DNA of 64,000 nt, taken from NCBI GenBank assembly GCA_003250355.1, contig QKGS01000061.1, positions 1 to 64,000 on the forward strand, in the 5' to 3' direction. The stretch comes from Bacteroidota bacterium (lineage in GTDB: Bacteria > Bacteroidota > Bacteroidia > Bacteroidales > SZUA-534). Numbering within the stretch: position 1 is the first letter of the stretch; each line of letters opens with the position of its first letter. The notes beneath the pieces are model-generated. The model saw nothing but the letters and a program-made list of their open reading frames with translations. It was not told the DNA's origin and made no database searches. Shown here one piece after another: positions 36,380 to 46,206 of the stretch. The translations under genes and the position numbers were made by a program.

Positions 36380-36907
36380 TTACTTTGTTACGGGGGTATG
36401 TTTAAAAAGAACAGGTTCGTCGTTAACTATTCTGTACTGAGTTTCTGAACTGTATGTTTCATTATCTTCAACCGATGTGTAACTAACTGTAAGCAATTTA
36501 AATGACTCATCGTAATTCCATGAATTTATTTTATTGTTAATAGTCCCTTTTTTGTAAAACGAATCTAAAATTTTACACATATACTTATCGGGGCTTTTTT
36601 CAGAATACAGTATTTGCAACTGATTCTCCTTTAGCATTACCTTATCGCGGTAATCATACTCGCTGTTTGCTTCATCGGCACTATTAATATCTTTTACAAT
36701 AAACTCGCATAAATATCTGTTACTATCTTTTTTATATGCTAAAATTCTTGTTACCGAATTTTTAGTAATTGATTTCTCATTGCCGTTATCGCGGATATAT
36801 TTTATTGTATCTGATGTTACTATTCCGTAGCAAAATTCACTATTTTGCCCTTGCAATAACGACATAAATGATATAAATAACGATAATAATATAGTGTGCT
36901 TCTTCAT
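36380..36907 (-). CDS. Exported hypothetical protein
   Basis: A 175-residue protein with a signal peptide (1-20, ending LLQGQ). The mature part is polar and probably beta-rich, with no recognised domain. It has its own neighbourhood gap on both sides and appears monocistronic. Confidence 0.55.
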   Translation of the reverse strand: MKKHTILLSLFISFMSLLQGQNSEFCYGIVTSDTIKYIRDNGNEKSITKNSVTRILAYKKDSNRYLCEFIVKDINSADEANSEYDYRDKVMLKENQLQILYSEKSPDKYMCKILDSFYKKGTINNKINSWNYDESFKLLTVSYTSVEDNETYSSETQYRIVNDEPVLFKHTPVTK

Positions 36908-37088
36908 TTCAAAAATTTTGCGAAATATAGTGAATAAAATAATAAATAGTTAAGCAAATAATTATTCCCTTTGCTAATGCAAATTAAGCTAAACATAAAT
37001 TAATCCACAAATACAATTTGCAAATAATCAATATGACTGAATGATAATTTGAAACTTTTTAACCCACTTAACTTATGAAATAACAAAG

Positions 37089-38348
37089 CTAATCGGCTAC
37101 CTGCTTAATCTTGCTGCCAAACAAAGCATAATATAAAATATACAATTCGCCGGCAATTACTATTAACCATGTCATATTCCAGTTACCTCCCATTGCATCG
37201 GCCATTACGCCTTGCATAAGTGGCATAATTGCACCGCCCAGAACACCTATCATTAATACTCCTGAAGCTTTTGCGGTATATTTTCCAAGTTTTTTAATAG
37301 CAAGGTCGAATATACCACCCCACATAATAGAGTGTAATACACCTATTCCAACTAAGAACCAAGGATTTCCGGTTACCATTGATATAGCAATAAAAACTGT
37401 GGCACCTACGCTGGTAACAACCAGCTGAACCTTAGCCGACACATTGCTTAAAAAACTGCCAACCAAACGTCCGGCAAGCATTCCACCCCAATATAGCATT
37501 GCCATAAATGAAGCTTTTTCGGCATATGCTCCACCTAACCAGTCGGCATACATATTGATATTTGCGCCAATACAAACCTCCACTCCTACATAAAAGAATA
37601 TACCTACTACACCCAAAGCTAAATGTGAAAATGACCAAACATTTTTCTCAAGTTTTTCACCTGTGTCGTTAGTAGTTCCTTTAAGGTTTGGCAAATGAAG
37701 TTTTGTAACAATAAAGCTAACAACAGCAATAGTTGCAGCTAATAATATGAATGGCAGTAATACCTGATCTATTTTCACATCGGCAATAGATACTCCACTA
37801 AAAACTATACCTGCTACAAAATAAGGAGCTAAAGTAGTACCTATTGAGTTCGACGAACCTCCTATGGTTATTCGCTGCATAGAGCTTGTCCCTTTTACTT
37901 CACAAGCATTAAGATAAGGATTCAGAACAACCTGCATAACCGTAGCAGCAGAACCAACTACAAAAGAACCGGCAAGGAAAACAAAGAATCCGAAAGGTAT
38001 ACCTACCAACAGTATTGGTTGCTCAATTTTACCTACCCATGCCGATGCTGCACTTATTAGCAACCCCACAACCATAACTAATAATGCTCGTATAAGAGTC
38101 TTCTTATATCCATACTTGTCAACCCATTTAGAGCCTGTTCCTCCCATTATCGGGTATGCAAGAAACCATGTGAATGTTACTAGTATCGACAACGTATTTT
38201 TAATCCCCTTTATACTTTCGCTTCCGAGAAATGCTGACTCCAATGGTTTTTGAAACTGTTGAAACACTACGGTTAAAAAACCTACAATAAAAAAAAGGAA
38301 TACCATTGTTAAAAATGGCCCTAGATAACTTTTATTTTCTTCTGACAT
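37089..38348 (-). CDS. Sugar MFS transporter (FucP/GluP type)
   Basis: A 419-residue protein with about twelve membrane segments, started at the ATG at 38348 (MSEENKSYLG) rather than the longer frame at 38393. The first segment motif FLTVVFQQFQKPLESAFLG and LNPYLNACE in the middle match the fucose/glucose/galactose proton symporters of Bacteroidota. It lies 89 bases downstream of der on the same strand; no sugar catabolic genes are adjacent, so the substrate is open. Confidence 0.8.
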   Translation of the reverse strand: MSEENKSYLGPFLTMVFLFFIVGFLTVVFQQFQKPLESAFLGSESIKGIKNTLSILVTFTWFLAYPIMGGTGSKWVDKYGYKKTLIRALLVMVVGLLISAASAWVGKIEQPILLVGIPFGFFVFLAGSFVVGSAATVMQVVLNPYLNACEVKGTSSMQRITIGGSSNSIGTTLAPYFVAGIVFSGVSIADVKIDQVLLPFILLAATIAVVSFIVTKLHLPNLKGTTNDTGEKLEKNVWSFSHLALGVVGIFFYVGVEVCIGANINMYADWLGGAYAEKASFMAMLYWGGMLAGRLVGSFLSNVSAKVQLVVTSVGATVFIAISMVTGNPWFLVGIGVLHSIMWGGIFDLAIKKLGKYTAKASGVLMIGVLGGAIMPLMQGVMADAMGGNWNMTWLIVIAGELYILYYALFGSKIKQVAD

Positions 38349-38437
38349 TTTATATGTATTATACATTATAATTGATACACGGAACAAAAACACTTGAGTA
38401 TTTACTTTGCAAGTAAATACAATATATTATTCCAATT

Positions 38438-39745
38438 TTACTTTTGCCGCATATATATTTGAATTGGAACTCCGGTAAATACATAATTCTCACGAAGCTT
38501 GTTTTCTAAATATCTTTTATATGGCTCTTTTACATATTGAGGCAAGTTGCAATAAAACGCAAACTGAGGAGTTTTTGTAGGCAATTGAGTTACATATTTA
38601 ATTTTTACAAACTTCCCTTTTACCGATGGAGGAGAATAGGCCTCAATAGCTTCAAGCATAAGCTCATTGAGCTTCGATGTAGGAATTTTTGAACTCCGGT
38701 TATTAAATACCTGCATCCCTTCTTCAATAGCTTTATATATCCTTTGTTTAGTTAAAGCCGATATAAACAGGATAGGAATATCAGTAAAAGGGGCAAATTT
38801 TTCCTTAACCATTTTTGTGTACTCTTTAACTGTATGAGTATCTTTTTCCATTAAGTCCCATTTATTAATAAGAACAACAACCCCTTTCCTGTTACGTTCT
38901 ATTATGTGAAAAATATTTACATCCTGAGCTTCAACACCTCGAGTTGCATCTATAACCAAAAAGCAAACATCGCTCTCTTCAATACTTCGGATAGCACGCA
39001 TTACTGAGTAAAACTCCAAATCTTCATTAACCTTTCCCTTTTTTCTTATTCCGGCAGTATCAATTAATGTAAATTCATGTCCAAATTTATTGTAATGTGT
39101 ATTTATACTATCACGGGTAGTTCCGGCTATTTCGGTAACTATGTTTCTTTCTTCGTCGAGTAATGCATTGGTTAACGACGACTTTCCTGCATTGGGGCGA
39201 CCAACAATTGCAAATTTCGGATAAGTAACCTCTTCCTCTTCGGGTTTATCTTTATCAAGTCTTTCAACTACAGCATCAAGCAGTTCGCCGGTACCTGAAC
39301 CATTTATAGCTGAAAACGGAAAAACTTCACCCAAGCCAAGAGCATAAAAATCATTTGCCATAAATGCACGATCATGATTGTCTGCTTTATTTACGCCCAG
39401 TACAATTTTCTTTTTCGACTTCCGTAAAATTTCAGCTACTCCATCGTCAAGGTCGGTAATACCACTCAATACATCGGTAATGAATAATATTACATCAGCC
39501 TCATCTATTGCAAGCATTACCTGCTTGCGTATTTCACCTTCAAATATATCATCACTGTTTTTTACATATCCTCCGGTATCAATAATTGAAAATTCAATAC
39601 CGTTCCAGTCCGATTTTCCGTAATGTCTGTCGCGAGTAACACCTTCCGACTCATGTATTATAGCTTGTCTTCGAGCTATCAAACGGTTAAATAAAGTCGA
39701 CTTCCCCACATTTGGTCTTCCTACTATTGCTACTATATTACTCAT
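38438..39745 (-). CDS. der: Ribosome biogenesis GTPase Der (EngA)
   Basis: A 435-residue protein with two tandem GTPase domains, unique to Der. Domain 1 has GRPNVGKST (8-16), DTGGY and NKAD. Domain 2 has GRPNAGKSS (about 180), DTAGI and NKWD. A C-terminal KH-like domain follows (about 350-435). Known role: 50S ribosomal subunit maturation. It is 57 bases downstream of era on the same strand, so the two ribosome-assembly GTPases form an operon. Confidence 0.97.
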   Translation of the reverse strand: MSNIVAIVGRPNVGKSTLFNRLIARRQAIIHESEGVTRDRHYGKSDWNGIEFSIIDTGGYVKNSDDIFEGEIRKQVMLAIDEADVILFITDVLSGITDLDDGVAEILRKSKKKIVLGVNKADNHDRAFMANDFYALGLGEVFPFSAINGSGTGELLDAVVERLDKDKPEEEEVTYPKFAIVGRPNAGKSSLTNALLDEERNIVTEIAGTTRDSINTHYNKFGHEFTLIDTAGIRKKGKVNEDLEFYSVMRAIRSIEESDVCFLVIDATRGVEAQDVNIFHIIERNRKGVVVLINKWDLMEKDTHTVKEYTKMVKEKFAPFTDIPILFISALTKQRIYKAIEEGMQVFNNRSSKIPTSKLNELMLEAIEAYSPPSVKGKFVKIKYVTQLPTKTPQFAFYCNLPQYVKEPYKRYLENKLRENYVFTGVPIQIYMRQK

Positions 39746-39802
39746 TGTTCAATTTTCTATTTTCTATTTTAAATTGGCTATTATTATTCAAATACTTAAA
39801 AT

Positions 39803-40684
39803 TTACTGTTCGTAACCGAATCGCTCCAAATTACCCTCTTTCTCTCTCCAGTCTTTCAGTACTTTTACGTGAGTTTCAAGAAATGCTTTCTTTTCAAAAA
39901 ATGCCTCTATATCTTTTCGGGCTTCCATACCTACACGTTTTAGTGATTGTCCCTTATGGCCTATTATTATCCCTTTTTGAGAATCTCGCATAACATATAT
40001 TATTGCTCTTATTTTTATAATACCTCCTTCATCTTTAAACTCTTCTACATTTACTTCACAAGAATATGGTATCTCTTTTTTGTAGTTTAAAAATATCTTC
40101 TCACGTATTATTTCCTGAACAAAAAAACGTTCTGTTTTATCCGATAATTGGTCTTTAGGAAAAAAAGCCGGCCCCTCCGGCAATAAATCTAATATCCTTT
40201 TAAGAACCGTATCTACATTGAAATTCTCAGTTGCCGATACAGGTATTATCTCAGCATTTGGAACTCTGCTTTTCCACGATTCTACAAGGCTTTCAAGATG
40301 TTCCTGATTACTTAAATCGAGCTTGTTTATTAACAATAAAACAGGAGTGTCCGTTTTTGAAAGCTTATCAATGTATTTCTGGTTTTTATCGGCCGACTCT
40401 ACTACATCGGTAACATATAGTATTATATCGGCATCGGTAAGTGCTACATCTACAAATTTCATCATTGACTGTTGTAGCTTGTAATTTGGCTTTAGTATGC
40501 CCGGAGTATCACTGTATACTATCTGAAAATCGTCACTATTTACTATTCCCATTATTCGGTGTCGGGTAGTTTGCGCCTTATTGGTTATTATTGATACCTT
40601 TTCGCCAACAAACGAATTCATTAATGTCGATTTCCCAACATTCGGATTACCAATAATATTTACAAATCCTGATTTATGCCCCAT
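39803..40684 (-). CDS. era: GTPase Era
   Basis: A 293-residue protein with GNPNVGKST (12-20), DTPGI, NKLD and a C-terminal KH domain with the RNA-binding loop IIGHKGQSLKRVG (about 237-249). Known role: binds 16S rRNA during 30S subunit assembly. Full length, and followed by der. The upstream neighbour is butyrate kinase, 66 bases away. Confidence 0.97.
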   Translation of the reverse strand: MGHKSGFVNIIGNPNVGKSTLMNSFVGEKVSIITNKAQTTRHRIMGIVNSDDFQIVYSDTPGILKPNYKLQQSMMKFVDVALTDADIILYVTDVVESADKNQKYIDKLSKTDTPVLLLINKLDLSNQEHLESLVESWKSRVPNAEIIPVSATENFNVDTVLKRILDLLPEGPAFFPKDQLSDKTERFFVQEIIREKIFLNYKKEIPYSCEVNVEEFKDEGGIIKIRAIIYVMRDSQKGIIIGHKGQSLKRVGMEARKDIEAFFEKKAFLETHVKVLKDWREKEGNLERFGYEQ

Positions 40685-40750
40685 TTTATATTTTTTTGCA
40701 AAGTTAATCTTTTTCCTGCTATTATAATATTCAGAAAAGGGTATATATAT

Positions 40751-41827
40751 TTATATATACTCATTTACTTCTATTTCACCATTCAATACAGACAAACCAT
40801 TCATTGCTAAAGCAAACATTTCATCTTCACCCGGATAAACTACAATGTCTGAAATAAACTTAGTCATATTAGTAATATAGCTTATTATGTCATTACTATA
40901 AGCTATACCACCTGTAATAATAATTGCATTAACATTACCATGCAATACTGTTGCCATTTCGCCAATTGATTTTCCAATTTGATAAGCCATAGACTCATAA
41001 ATAAGCTTATATTCATTATTGCCCATTTTAGCTTTTTCAATAATCTCCGCCACATTAGCAGTTCCCGCATAAGCCATTAAACCACCTTTACCACATAAAA
41101 TTTTCTTTATTTCACTATGTGAATATTTTCCACTAAAACATAAACTCACTAACTGTCCGGTAGGCAGAGTTCCGGAACGCTCCGGTGAAAATGGACCGTC
41201 ACCGTCAACAGCATTATTAACGTCAATAACCTTGCCTAATTTGTGTGCTCCTACGGTTATGCCTCCTCCCAAATGAGCTACTATTAAATTGAGCTCCTCA
41301 TACTGTTTATTTATGCTTTTGGCATACTTGCGTGCCACCGCTTTTTGATTTAATGCATGAAATATAGATATGCGCTTAAATTCCGGATGACCTGTTAATC
41401 GTGCCACATCTTGTAATTCATCAACAACAACAGGATCGGCAATATAAGCTTTTGCATTATTTACTGATAATGCAATATCGTGAGCTATTAATCCGCCAAG
41501 ATTACTGGCATGCTCTCCAAGTATTCCTTTTTTTAAGTCGCTGATTAATGCACTGTTTATTTCATAAACTCCACTCGATACCGGCTTAATTAAACCACCT
41601 CTACCTACAATTGCATTTATTGTATTTATATCTACCTTATTACTACTAAGTTCTTTTATAATTAAATCTTTTCTGAAAGAGTATTGTTCTGCAATATTTT
41701 CAAATCCGGCAAACTCTTCGCATTCATGTCTTATGGTTGTTTGAAACAGAACCTTTTCATTTTCATACAATGCTATTTTTGTACTTGTTGAACCAGGATT
41801 AATGGCTAATATTTTATATTTTATCAT
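40751..41827 (-). CDS. buk: Butyrate kinase
   Basis: A 358-residue ASKHA-fold kinase. The start AINPGSTSTKIALYE is the butyrate kinase form of the phosphate-1 motif; AHLGGGITVGAHK and DGDGPFSPERSG are also characteristic. Known reaction: interconverts butyryl phosphate + ADP with butyrate + ATP; branched-chain acids are often accepted. It follows ackA in the same direction but is separated from it by an intrinsic terminator at 41841-41866, so it may be partly independently expressed. No phosphate butyryltransferase gene is nearby other than pta. Confidence 0.95.
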   Translation of the reverse strand: MIKYKILAINPGSTSTKIALYENEKVLFQTTIRHECEEFAGFENIAEQYSFRKDLIIKELSSNKVDINTINAIVGRGGLIKPVSSGVYEINSALISDLKKGILGEHASNLGGLIAHDIALSVNNAKAYIADPVVVDELQDVARLTGHPEFKRISIFHALNQKAVARKYAKSINKQYEELNLIVAHLGGGITVGAHKLGKVIDVNNAVDGDGPFSPERSGTLPTGQLVSLCFSGKYSHSEIKKILCGKGGLMAYAGTANVAEIIEKAKMGNNEYKLIYESMAYQIGKSIGEMATVLHGNVNAIIITGGIAYSNDIISYITNMTKFISDIVVYPGEDEMFALAMNGLSVLNGEIEVNEYI

Positions 41828-41840
41828 AATTTAGAGAAAT

Positions 41841-41866
41841 AAAAAAATCCTACCTACGGCAGGATT
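41841..41866 (-). terminator. Intrinsic terminator after ackA
   Basis: On the minus strand AATCCTGCC and GGTAGGATT form a 9-bp stem (one G-U pair) with a 3-base loop, followed by a TTTTTT run. It lies 23 bases after the ackA stop and just before buk. Confidence 0.8.
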
Positions 41867-41888
41867 CATCAATAACTACATATTTTTA

Positions 41889-43109
41889 CTAAATATCTGC
41901 TTTCTGTATTACATTAACAGTATCGGTGGCAATTACCTTTTCTTCATTGGTTGGAACTACTAATACCTTTACCTTTGAACCCGGTTTTGATATTTCTTTT
42001 AACTCACCTTTAATTCCGTCATTGGCTTCATGAGAAAAATCAACTCCCATAAATTCCAACCCTTCGCATATTCGCTGACGTGTCAGAGGACCATTTTCTC
42101 CTACTCCTCCTGTAAATATTATTATATCAACACCTCCCATTTGAGCTGCATATGAGCCAATATATGACCTAACACGGTGATAGTACATATACATAGCTGT
42201 TTTTGCCCTTGGATTCCCTTTTTCCCAAGCTTCATATTCAATATCGCGCATATCACACGATACTCCTGAAATACCTTCCATTCCACTCTTCTTATTTATA
42301 AGCTCATTGGTTTGCTTTATATCAAGTTTTTCTTTCTCCATAATATATAAAAGAGCTCCAAGGTCTAAATTACCTACTCTAGTACCCATTATAAGTCCTT
42401 CAACCGGAGTAAACCCCATTGATGTCTCTACCGATTCTCCATTTTTTATTGCACAAACAGAAGCTCCATTTCCCAAATGACAGGTTATAATTTTTGAATT
42501 ACTAAAGTCTCTGCTTACTAGCTTACAACCTTCTTCTGCAACATATTTATGGCTTGTTCCATGAAAACCGTATTTTCTGATTTTATGTTTCAAATAATAC
42601 TCATATGGCAAAGCATAAAGGAAAGCTTCAGGCTTCATTGTTTGATGAAATGAAGTATCAAATACAGCAACTTGTGGAACATTGGGCAATAGCTTCTCCA
42701 TTGATTCTATACCTGCAAGGTGAGCCGGATTATGTAAAGGAGCAAGGTCGCAAAGTTTTGCAATTTTCTCTTTAACAATATCGTCAATCAATTCGCTTTT
42801 TGAGAAATACTCACCCCCATGAGCAACCCTGTGTCCTACGGCATCAATATTAAGAACATCGTTAATAACTCCATGAGCCTTACTTACAAGAGCATCCATT
42901 ATTAACTCTATACCAACTTCATGATTTGGTATCTTTTCTGTAAACTTATACTTCCCTTTATCGTTTGGCTTATGTGTTAACACCCCTTCATCCTGACCTA
43001 TTCGCTCAACAACGCCTACTGCTTTTAATACTTCGTGAGCAGGGTCTGTCATATCAAGTAACTGATACTTAATTGATGAACTTCCACAGTTTAGAACTAA
43101 TACTATCAT
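41889..43109 (-). CDS. ackA: Acetate kinase
   Basis: A 406-residue protein with the acetate kinase start VLNCGSSSIKYQ, FDTSFHQTM, the HGTSHKYV motif, GTRVGNLDLG and TNEEKVIATD near the end, all matching the family. Known reaction: acetyl phosphate + ADP to acetate + ATP, the last step of mixed-acid fermentation. Upstream pta makes its substrate, but a terminator (43190-43235) separates the two genes. Confidence 0.97.
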   Translation of the reverse strand: MIVLVLNCGSSSIKYQLLDMTDPAHEVLKAVGVVERIGQDEGVLTHKPNDKGKYKFTEKIPNHEVGIELIMDALVSKAHGVINDVLNIDAVGHRVAHGGEYFSKSELIDDIVKEKIAKLCDLAPLHNPAHLAGIESMEKLLPNVPQVAVFDTSFHQTMKPEAFLYALPYEYYLKHKIRKYGFHGTSHKYVAEEGCKLVSRDFSNSKIITCHLGNGASVCAIKNGESVETSMGFTPVEGLIMGTRVGNLDLGALLYIMEKEKLDIKQTNELINKKSGMEGISGVSCDMRDIEYEAWEKGNPRAKTAMYMYYHRVRSYIGSYAAQMGGVDIIIFTGGVGENGPLTRQRICEGLEFMGVDFSHEANDGIKGELKEISKPGSKVKVLVVPTNEEKVIATDTVNVIQKADI

Positions 43110-43189
43110 ATTTTGCTAATGCTTAAATTATCTATTCTCAATTAACCATATAAAATTGGTTTACTAAAAATAGAAACATTTTGCATATA

Positions 43190-43235
43190 CAAAAAGAAAA
43201 GCCGGAAATTTGAAAGTAAAAACTTAATTCCCGGC
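43190..43235 (-). terminator. Intrinsic terminator after pta
   Basis: On the minus strand GCCGGGAATT pairs with AATTTCCGGC (9 of 10 pairs) around a 16-base loop and is followed by TTTTCTTTTTG. It lies 27 bases after the pta stop codon. Confidence 0.8.
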
Positions 43236-43261
43236 TTAGTTATTTTTACAAAATGAATAAA

Positions 43262-44263
43262 CTACATTGCAGCAGCCTGATTAGCAGTAATAGCAACAAG
43301 ATTTACAATGTCGCTAACAGAACAACCTCTCGATAGATCATTGATAGGAGCTGCCATTCCTTGTAATACAGGACCAATAGCCTCTGCTCCGGCCAAACGT
43401 TGTACTAGTTTATATGCAATATTTCCTGTTTCAAGTGTCGGAAACACCAAAACATTTGCTTGTCCGGCAATTTCACTACCCGGAGCTTTGCTTGAACCAA
43501 CCGATGGAACAATTGCAGCATCAGACTGTAACTCACCGTCAATTTTTAAATCCGGAGCCATTTCTTTTGCCAGTCTTGTGGCTTCAACCACTTTATCAAC
43601 CATTTCGTGTTTTGCGCTTCCTTTGGTAGAGAAACTCAACATGGCAATTTTTGGTTCAAATCCGGCAATTGCTTTTGCAGTTTTTCCTGTTTCTACAGCT
43701 ATTTCAGCCAACTCCGATGCTGTTGGATTTGGATGAACAGCACAATCGGCAAAAACCATCATACCATTTTCTCCGTACGATTTGTCGGGAACTATCATTA
43801 CAAAAGCACCTGATACTACACTTACTCCAGGTTTCGTTTTTACTATTTGAAAAGCCGGACGAAGAACATCGCCGGTAGCATTAGCTGCACCTGCAACTTC
43901 GCCATCGGCATCGCCCGCTTTAACCATCATAGCTGCTAAATAAAGCGGATCAAGCAACATTTTCTCTGCCTCTTCTGATGTAAGACCTTTTTTCTTTCGC
44001 AACTCAACTAAAGTGTCAATATATTGTTGTTTTTTGTCGTGATTTAAAGGGTCAACTATAGTAGCTCTTGAAATATGTTTTAATCCAAAACCTAAAGCCA
44101 ACTTTTCTATTTCAGCTTTATTACCAATAAGTTTTATTTGAGCAATTCCCTTTTCAAGTATTTCATCGGCCGCTTTTAGCGTTCTCTCTTCTGTTCCTTC
44201 TGGCAAAACAATTGTTTTATTATGTTTTTTTGCATTCTCTTGAATTCTTTGTACAAAGTTCAT
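43262..44263 (-). CDS. pta: Phosphate acetyltransferase
   Basis: A 333-residue single-domain Pta, started at the ATG at 44263 (MNFVQRIQENA), since the extra 14 residues of the longer frame are not family-like. Motifs: LPEGTEERTLKAA, SGAFVMIVPD and GELQSDAAIVPSVG, with the conserved end SRGCSVSDIVNL. Known reaction: acetyl-CoA + phosphate to acetyl phosphate + CoA. With ackA downstream it completes the ATP-yielding acetate pathway; it could also feed butyrate kinase if it accepts longer acyl-CoAs, which is speculation. Confidence 0.95.
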   Translation of the reverse strand: MNFVQRIQENAKKHNKTIVLPEGTEERTLKAADEILEKGIAQIKLIGNKAEIEKLALGFGLKHISRATIVDPLNHDKKQQYIDTLVELRKKKGLTSEEAEKMLLDPLYLAAMMVKAGDADGEVAGAANATGDVLRPAFQIVKTKPGVSVVSGAFVMIVPDKSYGENGMMVFADCAVHPNPTASELAEIAVETGKTAKAIAGFEPKIAMLSFSTKGSAKHEMVDKVVEATRLAKEMAPDLKIDGELQSDAAIVPSVGSSKAPGSEIAGQANVLVFPTLETGNIAYKLVQRLAGAEAIGPVLQGMAAPINDLSRGCSVSDIVNLVAITANQAAAM

Positions 44264-44494
44264 ATAATAGTATTTTTTTGTGATTATTTTGATGTAAAAA
44301 TACATAATTGATACATTTTATTTAAGCATGATTATATGATTTTTATCCAAAAAACAGGGTATTTGTTAATCTTTCAAATTGACTAAACTAAATTTTATGG
44401 TATAAAACATGTGTATAATAATATATTTTATGTTACTTTAGTGTGAACATTTAAAATAATAGGTTGTTTCATTTTTAATTAAAAACGTACTAAT

Positions 44495-45394
44495 ATGATG
44501 TGGAAGGATTATATTGATGGCTACAAAAGCTATCTGAAAATAGAAAAATCGCTTACTGAGAACACTGTTGAAGCCTATGTTAAGGATTTGATTAAGTTTG
44601 AGTCATATTGTGAAAAAAAGAAAATTGGCAATGCCCTTGCTAATGTATCACAAAATATTATTAGAGAATATATTGATGAGTTAAACGAATCAAATATGAG
44701 TGCTAGCTCACAGGCTAGAGCGTTATCGGGAATTAAGTCGTTTTTTAAGTACTTATTGATAAATGACATAGTTGACAGAAATCCTGCATCACTAATTGAA
44801 ACACCCAAAATAGGGAGAAAACTACCTGTTATATTATCGCCCGAAGAGGTTGATAACTTAATAAAAGCAATAGATACAGATTCCGAAACCGGATATCGAA
44901 ATATAGCTATACTTGAAGTTTTATATGGTAGTGGAATACGTGTATCGGAACTTGTAAACCTGAGATTAACCGATATTAATTTAGAAGATAATTTCATAAA
45001 AGTAAAAGGCAAAGGGAATAAAGAACGTTTAGTGCCACTTGGTAATAGTGCAAAGAATGCGGTTAATACTTATTTACAAAATTACAGAGGTTCTTTAAAA
45101 ATACATAAAGACAGTGAGAATGTATTATTTTTGAACAGAAGAGGAAGACAAATGACACGTGTTATGATTTTTACAATTATAAAAGATCTAGCAATCAAAA
45201 TTAGTCTTGGAAAAACTATTAGCCCTCATACATTCCGACATTCGTTTGCTACACACCTAATAGAAGGTGGAGCTGACCTTAGAGCAATACAAGATATGCT
45301 TGGGCACGAATCAATAACTACAACAGAAGTTTATACTCATTTGGATAAGGAATTTTTAAAAGATACAATTATAAGATTCCATCCGCGTTCTTAG
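44495..45394 (+). CDS. xerD: Site-specific tyrosine recombinase XerD/XerC
   Basis: A 299-residue protein of standard Xer length. It has an N-terminal SAM-like domain (SLTENTVEAYVKDL) and a catalytic domain with GSGIRVSELVNL (Arg), HTFRHSFATHL (His, Arg), LGHESITTTEVYTHL (His, Tyr). Known role: chromosome dimer resolution at dif. It lacks the N-terminal extension of the recombinase at 6187-7308. Divergent from pta and followed by a strong terminator. No dif site was found in the window by eye. Confidence 0.92.
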   Translation: MMWKDYIDGYKSYLKIEKSLTENTVEAYVKDLIKFESYCEKKKIGNALANVSQNIIREYIDELNESNMSASSQARALSGIKSFFKYLLINDIVDRNPASLIETPKIGRKLPVILSPEEVDNLIKAIDTDSETGYRNIAILEVLYGSGIRVSELVNLRLTDINLEDNFIKVKGKGNKERLVPLGNSAKNAVNTYLQNYRGSLKIHKDSENVLFLNRRGRQMTRVMIFTIIKDLAIKISLGKTISPHTFRHSFATHLIEGGADLRAIQDMLGHESITTTEVYTHLDKEFLKDTIIRFHPRS

Positions 45395-45443
45395 TTTTAA
45401 AAAAAATACACAGCCTATTGTATTGTGTTTCAATTACATAAAC

Positions 45444-45493
45444 AAAGCCAAAGAAGTATTTATAACTAAAAATTCTTCTTTGGCTTATTTTTT
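45444..45493 (+). terminator. Intrinsic terminator after xerD
   Basis: AAGCCAAAGAAG (45445-45456) and CTTCTTTGGCTT (45475-45486) form a perfect 12-bp stem followed by a run of T, 50 bases after the xerD stop. The A-rich 5' side could serve the opposite strand, but no gene ends there. Confidence 0.85.
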
Positions 45494-45561
45494 GTAGTAT
45501 ATTTCCAAACAGCAAACTAAACCCTAAGATATTTTTCTTAGTTTTGCGAAAAATATAATAC

Positions 45562-46206
45562 ATGGAAGCATTACATATTAAAGTTCTTTATTGCGTGGCA
45601 GCATATTTGCTTGGCTCAATTCCATCGTCGGTATGGATAGGTAAAGTGTTTTTCAATACCGATATTCGCGAACACGGTAGTGGAAATGCCGGAACAACAA
45701 ATACTTTTCGTGTTTTAGGAGTAGTTCCGGGAATATTTGTTTTTGCATTTGATTTAATGAAAGGCTACTTGGCGGTAAGTTTAATTCGCTTTGCTCACGA
45801 CATGATACCCGCAACATCGGGCTATATTAATTTTTCACTCTTGCTGGGTGGTCTTGCCGTATTAGGGCATATATTCCCTGTATTTGCCAATTTTAAAGGA
45901 GGCAAGGGGGTAGCTACACTTTTAGGTATTATTTTTGCAATTCATCCTATTGCTGCAATGATATGCTTTGGCATATTCTCTATTTCGTTACTTATATCGA
46001 AATATGTGTCGTTAAGTTCAATGATTGCAGGTATATGTTTCCCAATATTAATAATTGCTATTTTAAAGAGTCACATAGTATCTTTAAATGTTTTTTCTAT
46101 TGTAATAAGTGTATTACTTATAGTTACACATCAGAAAAACATTATTCGTTTATTGGCAAACGAAGAAAATAAAGTAAATTTCAAAAAAAAGAGCAAAAAT
46201 AATTAG
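45562..46206 (+). CDS. plsY: Glycerol-3-phosphate acyltransferase PlsY
   Basis: A 214-residue membrane protein with about five hydrophobic segments. Signature motifs are GSIPSSVWIGK (18-28), DIREHGSGNAGTTNTFRVLG (about 35-54) and NFKGGKGVATLLG (about 112-124), the three active-site motifs of PlsY. Known reaction: acyl phosphate + glycerol-3-phosphate to lysophosphatidate. Its stop codon overlaps that of the convergent DUF4407 gene. Confidence 0.95.
   Translation: MEALHIKVLYCVAAYLLGSIPSSVWIGKVFFNTDIREHGSGNAGTTNTFRVLGVVPGIFVFAFDLMKGYLAVSLIRFAHDMIPATSGYINFSLLLGGLAVLGHIFPVFANFKGGKGVATLLGIIFAIHPIAAMICFGIFSISLLISKYVSLSSMIAGICFPILIIAILKSHIVSLNVFSIVISVLLIVTHQKNIIRLLANEENKVNFKKKSKNN

Noticed and set aside
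44495-45394. XerD as the recombinase of the cassette array
   Set aside because: It is a standard-length Xer protein in a housekeeping context 34 kb away; it may still act on such sites but nothing in the sequence shows that.
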